Source: Clostridia bacterium | Lineage (GTDB): Bacteria; Bacillota; Clostridia; Christensenellales; Aristaeellaceae | NCBI GenBank assembly: GCA_030526935.1 | Contig: JAUNBY010000111.1 | Span: 1 to 8,786, forward strand | Direction: 5' to 3' | Length of the DNA: 8,786 nt | Shown here: piece by piece, positions 4,360 through 8,786 of the stretch | Layout of the letters: each line of letters opens with the position of its first letter | Numbering within the stretch: the first letter of the stretch is position 1 | Notes under the pieces: model-generated | The model's database searches: none | Told to the model about the DNA's origin: nothing | The model's input: only the letters and a program-made list of their open reading frames with translations | Made by a program: the position numbers and the translations under genes

Positions 4360-5925
4360 ATGGAAAACAAGATGTTTTGCTTTCAATGTGAACAAACCGC
4401 GGGATGCTCGGGCTGCAAGGGAAGCGCCGGCGTATGCGGCAAGAGCGCCCTTGTGTCAAACGGGCAGGACGATCTGACGCGATCGCTCATCGGCCTTGCA
4501 ATGGCTTTGGACGCAAAGACGCCCAACGATGAACAGCGCAAACTGATGCTTGAAGGGCTATTCACCACCGTCACCAACGTCAGCTTCAATGCCGAAACGA
4601 CAGCCGCGCTTGCTCAAAAAATCGACGCGCAATCAGACTCGAAACCCGATTGCGCCCCCCGCGGCGAACCGCTCAGGCTATGGAGCGCCGATGAAGACAT
4701 TCGCAGTCTCAAATCGCTCATACTTTTCGGCTTGCGTGGCATGGCGGCTTATACTTATCACGCGATGATGCTGGGCTATACCGACGACGAAATATCCGAT
4801 TTCTTTTTCGAGGGAATGCGTATAGTGGGCGATGCCGGCGCGACGGTCCAAAGCCTTTTGCCCGCCGCCCTGAAGGTGGGCGAGGTCAATCTCAAATGCA
4901 TGGCGCTTCTCGACAAAGCAAATACGCAAACCTATGGCGCGCCGAGTCCCGTGACCGTGCCATTGGGAATCGAGAAAGGGCCGTTCATCGTCGTAACGGG
5001 ACACGACTTGAAGGATCTGCAGCTTTTGCTTGAACAGACGCAAGGGCAGGGCGTAAACATCTATACGCACGGTGAAATGCTGCCCGCGCACGCCTATCCC
5101 GAATTAAAGAAGTATTCGCATCTCAAGGGCAACTTCGGAACCGCGTGGCAAAACCAGCAAAATGAGTTCGATGGCATTCCCGCGCCCGTGCTGTTTACGA
5201 CAAACTGCCTCATGCCGCCCAAAGCAAGCTATTCCGATCGCGTGTTTACCACCGGGGTCGTTTCTTACCCAAACGCCGTGCATATAGGCGAAGACAAAGA
5301 CTTCAAATCCGTTATCGACAAGGCGCTTGAACTTGGCGGCTATGCCGAAAACGCGACGTTTACAGGAATAAACGGTGGAACGCAGGTCACAACCGGCTTT
5401 GGACACGGCGCCATATTATCCGTTGCGGATAAGGTCGTCGAAGCCGTCAAATCGGGAGCCATCAGGCATTTCTTCCTCGTAGCGGGCTGCGACGGCGCTA
5501 AACCCGGGCGCAACTACTACACCGAATTCGTCAGGAAGACGCCAAAAGACTCGATTGTTCTTACGCTGGCCTGCGGCAAATACCGCTTCAACGATCTTGA
5601 TATCGGGGAAATCGCCGGGCTTCCCCGCCTCATGGACATGGGGCAGTGCAACGACGCCTACGGCGCAATTCAGGTCGCGGTGGCTCTCGCAAACGCGTTT
5701 GGCTGCGGCGTAAACGATCTGCCTTTGTCATATGTGCTGTCATGGTATGAACAAAAGGCGGTTTGCATACTGCTGACGCTATTGTACTTAGGCATAAAAA
5801 ACATACGCCTCGGCCCGTCCCTGCCCGCGTTTATATCGCCCAACATATTAAACTATCTCATCGAGCGGTACGCAATTGCTCCGATAACCACGCCGGAAGA
5901 GGATATCGCGGCGCTCATGGGGTAA
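4360..5925 (+). CDS. hcp: Hydroxylamine reductase / hybrid cluster protein
   Basis: A 521-residue cytoplasmic iron-sulfur-oxygen protein, a typical length. Hcp reduces hydroxylamine in vitro and acts in nitric oxide or peroxide defence; in some bacteria it handles NO and S-nitrosylation. The N-terminal cluster ligands are Cys7, 10, 19 and 26 in the FCFQCEQTAGCSGC...VCGK motif; the last spacing (six residues) is one longer than in the Desulfovibrio type and fits a clostridial subgroup. All hybrid-cluster ligands are recognisable: His215 (GHDLKDL), Glu239 (HGEMLPA), Cys283 (TNCLMP), Cys377 (AGCDGAKPGR, the persulfide position), Cys405 (ACGKYRF), Cys430 (GQCNDAYGA) and Glu464 with Lys466 (WYEQKA). 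The start at 4360 has AAAGGAGG (4344-4351) upstream. It follows its probable electron donor and ends at a strong terminator. The gene appears intact. Confidence 0.97.
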   Translation: MENKMFCFQCEQTAGCSGCKGSAGVCGKSALVSNGQDDLTRSLIGLAMALDAKTPNDEQRKLMLEGLFTTVTNVSFNAETTAALAQKIDAQSDSKPDCAPRGEPLRLWSADEDIRSLKSLILFGLRGMAAYTYHAMMLGYTDDEISDFFFEGMRIVGDAGATVQSLLPAALKVGEVNLKCMALLDKANTQTYGAPSPVTVPLGIEKGPFIVVTGHDLKDLQLLLEQTQGQGVNIYTHGEMLPAHAYPELKKYSHLKGNFGTAWQNQQNEFDGIPAPVLFTTNCLMPPKASYSDRVFTTGVVSYPNAVHIGEDKDFKSVIDKALELGGYAENATFTGINGGTQVTTGFGHGAILSVADKVVEAVKSGAIRHFFLVAGCDGAKPGRNYYTEFVRKTPKDSIVLTLACGKYRFNDLDIGEIAGLPRLMDMGQCNDAYGAIQVAVALANAFGCGVNDLPLSYVLSWYEQKAVCILLTLLYLGIKNIRLGPSLPAFISPNILNYLIERYAIAPITTPEEDIAALMG

Positions 5926-5928
5926 TAA

Positions 5929-5970
5929 AAACAGAACGGGGAGTTTTAAAGCTCCTCGTTCTGTTTATTC
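5929..5970. terminator. Strong bidirectional terminator after hcp
   Basis: A 15-bp stem (5929-5943 with 5952-5966, one G-T pair) with an 8-base loop starts 4 bases after the hcp stop. The + strand side runs into TTTATTC and the - strand side into a longer T run (complement of 5924-5931). It should end hcp transcription and also that of the kinase gene arriving from the right, whose stop is at 6045. Confidence 0.85.
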
Positions 5971-6044
5971 TGCCAAGAATTCAGTTATTACGGATACTCC
6001 AGTGTGCCAGACCGAAATGTACGCATTCTCCAGCGCCGGACGAC

Positions 6045-7718
6045 CTAACGCCCCTGCGTATGACGTATATGCGGGAACAAAACTTCTATTCGCGTGCCTT
6101 CCCCCGTCGCGCTTTCAAGGTGAATTTCTGCTGAGAGGTATTGAGCGGCGTGTTTTACTATCGAAAGCCCCAGACCGGTGCCGCAGGTCTTTTTTGAGCG
6201 GCTTTTGTCGACGCGGTAGAACCTTTCGAACACCCGTTGCTGATGCTCGGGAGGTATGCCTATGCCGGTATCCGATACGACGAGCGACGCGCCCTTTTCA
6301 TTCTCCAGAACGCGGACCGTCACGTTTCCGCCCTCGCGGTTATACTTTATCGCGTTGTCCACGAGGTTGAACGCTATCTCCTGCACCAGACGCTTTACGC
6401 CCGTTATATACGCGCTTTGGACATCGACCGTCACTTCTACGCCCTTTGACCCGGCGCTATCCTCCAATGATTTGGCGCACTGCAGCGCGATTTCGCCAAG
6501 GTCGAACCGCTCCTCGGGCATTTCCCCGCCCTCGTCGAGCCGGGACAGGCGAATAATGTCGTCTATGAGCGCCACGAGCCGCGCGGCTTCGTCGCGTATG
6601 CGCCCTGTGAAGCGGGGAATGTCCTCGACCTTTACCATGCCGTTTTCCAGAAGCTCGGCGCTTCCCATTATGGATTGAAGCGGCGTCTTCAATTCGTGAG
6701 ATACGTTGGCGGTGAATTCGCGCCTGTTTTTCTCGGCTGACACCATTTCGGTGACGTCGAATACGAGTATCGCGATTCCGGAGGGCGAAGCCGCGTCGCC
6801 GACGCGGCTGGCGTTTAATTGATACTCGCGCCCCGCGCGCTCCAGCCGCGCTTCGCCATGCCCCTGATCGAGCGCCGTTCGTATCGCGGAGGAAACGTCC
6901 CGGCTTCTCTCAAGCGTCATAAAATCCTCGCCCACGCACTTTCCGTCGGCGGCGAATATGCTCATCGCGGCGGGGTTTATGCTAAGTATGAAGCCCTTGT
7001 CGTTTAAAAGCACAAGGCCCTCTTTCATACTCCCGGTAACGGCGTCGAACTCCTCCTGCCGGCTTTTGATTTCGACGAGCTGTTTGTCGATGCGCCTGTG
7101 CTGGCTTTCTATACGCGAAAGAAGCGGCGTCAATTCCTCGTATACGTCGTTTTCAAGGGGGTTATCCAGGTCGAGCGAATTGAGCGGCTTCACAATCCTC
7201 TTAGACAGCCTCCCCGCCATCGCCGCGCTGAGTATTACCGCTAATATGAACACCAGCGAAATCGGCCCCGCCATGCCCAGCGCCAGCGCGAGAATGCTGT
7301 TCCGGGTTATCGATAATCGCACGACCGTCCCGTCGGAAAGCCTCTGCGCCCGATAAAAGGTCATTTCCGTAAGCGTTTGCGAATGGCGCGAACTCTCGCC
7401 CGTCCCCTCCGAAAAGGCAAGCTCTATCTCCTCGCGCCCCGCGTGGTTTTCCATCGTCCGAGCGTCGGCCTGCGAATCGTATATGACCGAGCCGTCCGAA
7501 TCCACCCACGTCACGCGGCTCGTCATATCCTCAACAGATGTCAGGTAATCCATCCCCCCGCTTTCGACGCCCTGTGCCGCCAGTTGCGTCCACTCCCTGA
7601 GCGCGGTCGTCTGTATGGTCGTGAAGTATTCGTACAAAACGCCCATTATTATGAACATGCTCAATAAGACGACCGCCGTCGCCGAAAAGAGTATATATCG
7701 AAATATCTTTCTCGTCAT
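6045..7718 (-). CDS. phoR: PhoR-type sensor histidine kinase
   Basis: A 557-residue membrane kinase of the phosphate two-component type. It has TM1 at about 9-28, an outer domain of about 110 residues, TM2 at about 141-168, a HAMP-like linker (RIVKPLNSLDLDNP), a PAS domain from about 223 (FDAVTGSMKEGLVLLNDKG), then the dimerisation and phosphoacceptor helix FTANVSHELKTPLQ with His341. The ATPase domain shows the N box (NLVDNAIKYN, Asn455), the G1 box (DTGIGIP), the F box (FERFYR) and the G2 box (GTGLGLSIVKH). The residue before GTGLGL is Cys512, where Gly is more usual. The ATG at 7718 follows GGAGG (7725-7729 on the - strand) by 6 bases and lies 1 base after the regulator's stop, so the two are translated together. 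It probably phosphorylates that regulator in response to phosphate supply. Specificity is inferred from phoU linkage. Confidence 0.9.
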   Translation of the reverse strand: MTRKIFRYILFSATAVVLLSMFIIMGVLYEYFTTIQTTALREWTQLAAQGVESGGMDYLTSVEDMTSRVTWVDSDGSVIYDSQADARTMENHAGREEIELAFSEGTGESSRHSQTLTEMTFYRAQRLSDGTVVRLSITRNSILALALGMAGPISLVFILAVILSAAMAGRLSKRIVKPLNSLDLDNPLENDVYEELTPLLSRIESQHRRIDKQLVEIKSRQEEFDAVTGSMKEGLVLLNDKGFILSINPAAMSIFAADGKCVGEDFMTLERSRDVSSAIRTALDQGHGEARLERAGREYQLNASRVGDAASPSGIAILVFDVTEMVSAEKNRREFTANVSHELKTPLQSIMGSAELLENGMVKVEDIPRFTGRIRDEAARLVALIDDIIRLSRLDEGGEMPEERFDLGEIALQCAKSLEDSAGSKGVEVTVDVQSAYITGVKRLVQEIAFNLVDNAIKYNREGGNVTVRVLENEKGASLVVSDTGIGIPPEHQQRVFERFYRVDKSRSKKTCGTGLGLSIVKHAAQYLSAEIHLESATGEGTRIEVLFPHIRHTQGR

Positions 7719-7719
7719 A

Positions 7720-8388
7720 TTATTCCTCCGCCTTGTAGCCAACGCCGCGAACGGTCTTTATATATTTGGCGCATTGCCCCAGCTTCGAACGGAGGGTCTG
7801 TATATGAACGTCCACCGTGCGGGTCTCGCCATCGTAATAATCGCCCCATATATCGGTGAGCAATCTGTCGCGGGTAAAAACCATTCCGGGATGTGATATG
7901 ATTTCGCGCAAAACCTCGAATTCCTTGAGCGTAAGTTCGACTCTTTGTCCGTCAGCCGAAACCGTCCGCATATCCATATCCACTTCAATACCTCCGACTT
8001 TAAGGTGCCTGTTATCGGGATTGAAACCGCTGCGTCGGAGAACGGCTTTCACCCTCGACACCATCTCCATCATCCCGAAGGGTTTGACCAGATAGTCGTC
8101 CGCGCCAAGGTCGAGCGCCTTCACCTTGTCGTACTCCTGTCCTTTGGCTGTGGCCATTATTACGGGAATAGACGAGGTATCGGGCGAGGACTTGAGTCTT
8201 CTCAGAATGTCCACTCCGTCCATGCCCGGAAGCATGACGTCGAGTATGATGAGGTCGGGAAGTTGCTTTTTCAGAGCCTCGAAAAACGAGGGGCCGTCCT
8301 CGAAGCCCATGGCGTCGAAGCCGGTGGATTCGAGGGCGTAAACTTCTATGTCGCGGACTCCGGCGTCATCCTCAACGAGCCAAATCAT
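7720..8388 (-). CDS. phoP: PhoB/PhoP-type response regulator (OmpR family)
   Basis: A 222-residue DNA-binding regulator. The receiver domain (about 1-118) has the acidic pair Asp7-Asp8, the phosphoacceptor Asp50 in LIILDVMLPGMDG, Thr80 and Lys102 (YLVKPF). The C-terminal winged helix (about 125-222) has the family elements LTLKEFEVL, TRDRLLTDIWG, RTVDVHIQTLRSKL and a final VRGVGYKAEE. Phosphorylated PhoB/PhoP activates pst and other phosphate-scavenging genes. The start at 8388 overlaps the phoU stop as ATGA, and purine-rich sequence (GAGGAG at 8391-8396 on the - strand, with a second run just upstream) precedes it; an extension to 8436 would run deep into phoU and lacks support. The kinase follows 1 base later. 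Naming as phoP or phoB is by context, since either is used in Clostridia. Confidence 0.93.
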   Translation of the reverse strand: MIWLVEDDAGVRDIEVYALESTGFDAMGFEDGPSFFEALKKQLPDLIILDVMLPGMDGVDILRRLKSSPDTSSIPVIMATAKGQEYDKVKALDLGADDYLVKPFGMMEMVSRVKAVLRRSGFNPDNRHLKVGGIEVDMDMRTVSADGQRVELTLKEFEVLREIISHPGMVFTRDRLLTDIWGDYYDGETRTVDVHIQTLRSKLGQCAKYIKTVRGVGYKAEE

Positions 8389-8786
8389 ATCTCCTCGCTC
8401 CCCTCGTGGACGCCCGTGACTGAAAACACCACCCACTGGGCGATATTCGTTGCGTGGTCGCCTATGCGCTCGAAGTATTTAGCTATCATTATGAGGTCTA
8501 TGGCGGATTCGCCCTCTCCGGGCTTATTGGAAATCATGTCGATGAGGTAGAGCTTCACCTTGTCGAACAAATCGTCAACCACGTCGTCATAATCGACCAC
8601 CTCACGCGCCATTGCCGTATCGCGCCTGACGAAGGCGTCAACGCTTCTGGACACCATGCTTATCGCGGCCGACGCCATGTCCTCGATATAGTCGCATTCC
8701 ACTCCGGCGCGGTCTTTGAGATAGCCGGTTATCTCCGCTATGTCGGCGGCCTGGTCGCCGATGCGCTCCATGTCGGTTATCATCTT
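8385..8786 (-). CDS. phoU: PhoU phosphate signalling protein, N-terminus beyond the window
   Basis: The visible 133 residues are the C-terminal portion of PhoU; the first codons lie past position 8786. PhoU has two similar three-helix-bundle repeats. The end of the first is seen as MITDMERIGDQAADIAEI, and the second in full, with YFERIGDHATNIAQWVVFSVTG near the end. Both carry the E-R-I-G-D metal-binding signature (E/DxxxD). PhoU joins the Pst phosphate transporter to the PhoR kinase and keeps signalling off when phosphate is plentiful. The stop at 8385-8387 overlaps the regulator's ATG, so translation is coupled. An ATG at 8783 is internal to the family alignment and is not the real start. 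The pst genes probably lie just to the right. Confidence 0.95.
   Translation of the reverse strand, partial: KMITDMERIGDQAADIAEITGYLKDRAGVECDYIEDMASAAISMVSRSVDAFVRRDTAMAREVVDYDDVVDDLFDKVKLYLIDMISNKPGEGESAIDLIMIAKYFERIGDHATNIAQWVVFSVTGVHEGSEEI

Noticed and set aside
6256..6678. Long + strand open frame inside the kinase gene
   Set aside because: It is antisense to a well-supported kinase coding region, has a low-complexity Ser/Arg-rich product and no ribosome site or family match.

Overview
The window looks like chromosome of an anaerobic, Gram-positive-type bacterium, most likely a member of the Clostridia. The reasons are strong purine-rich ribosome binding sites before nearly every gene, a DUF3793 protein beside a short flavodoxin, a clostridial-type hybrid cluster protein (Hcp) with its ferredoxin partner, an ECF sigma factor with an RsgI-like anti-sigma factor, and a phoU-regulator-kinase order. 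No mobile element, CRISPR array, tRNA or rRNA was recognised.

Layout. (1) 1-236 is a gene-free leader holding a near-consensus promoter (94-122), a terminator-like hairpin just after its expected start (143-166) and a perfect 18-bp palindrome (175-192). (2) 237-1220, + strand: a DUF3793 gene whose frame is broken by a single-base shift near 626, then a flavodoxin. A 15-bp hairpin at 1238-1276 separates them from the convergent genes. (3) 3153 down to 1296, - strand: a likely operon of a small secreted protein with Cys-containing calcium-loop repeats, an ECF sigma factor, a membrane anti-sigma factor and an alkyltransferase-family protein. The last three overlap in sequence. (4) 3154-3476 is the divergent control region. 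It has an ECF-like promoter candidate toward the - strand operon. Toward the + strand it has a -10 element with an inverted repeat centred 41.5 bp upstream of the predicted start. (5) 3477-5925, + strand: a ferredoxin-domain protein and Hcp, ending in a strong bidirectional terminator. (6) 8786 down to 6045, - strand: the end of phoU, a PhoB/PhoP-type response regulator and a PhoR-type kinase, with a 4-base ATGA overlap and then a 1-base gap. The pst transporter genes probably lie beyond the right edge.

Functionally this is a stress and nutrient-response neighbourhood: low-potential electron carriers (flavodoxin, ferredoxin), nitrosative or oxidative defence (Hcp), an envelope-sensing sigma switch that carries an alkyltransferase gene, and phosphate signalling. 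The least explained part is the - strand operon at 1296-3153, where a metal-loop secreted protein and a DNA-alkyl-repair-family protein flank a sigma/anti-sigma pair.
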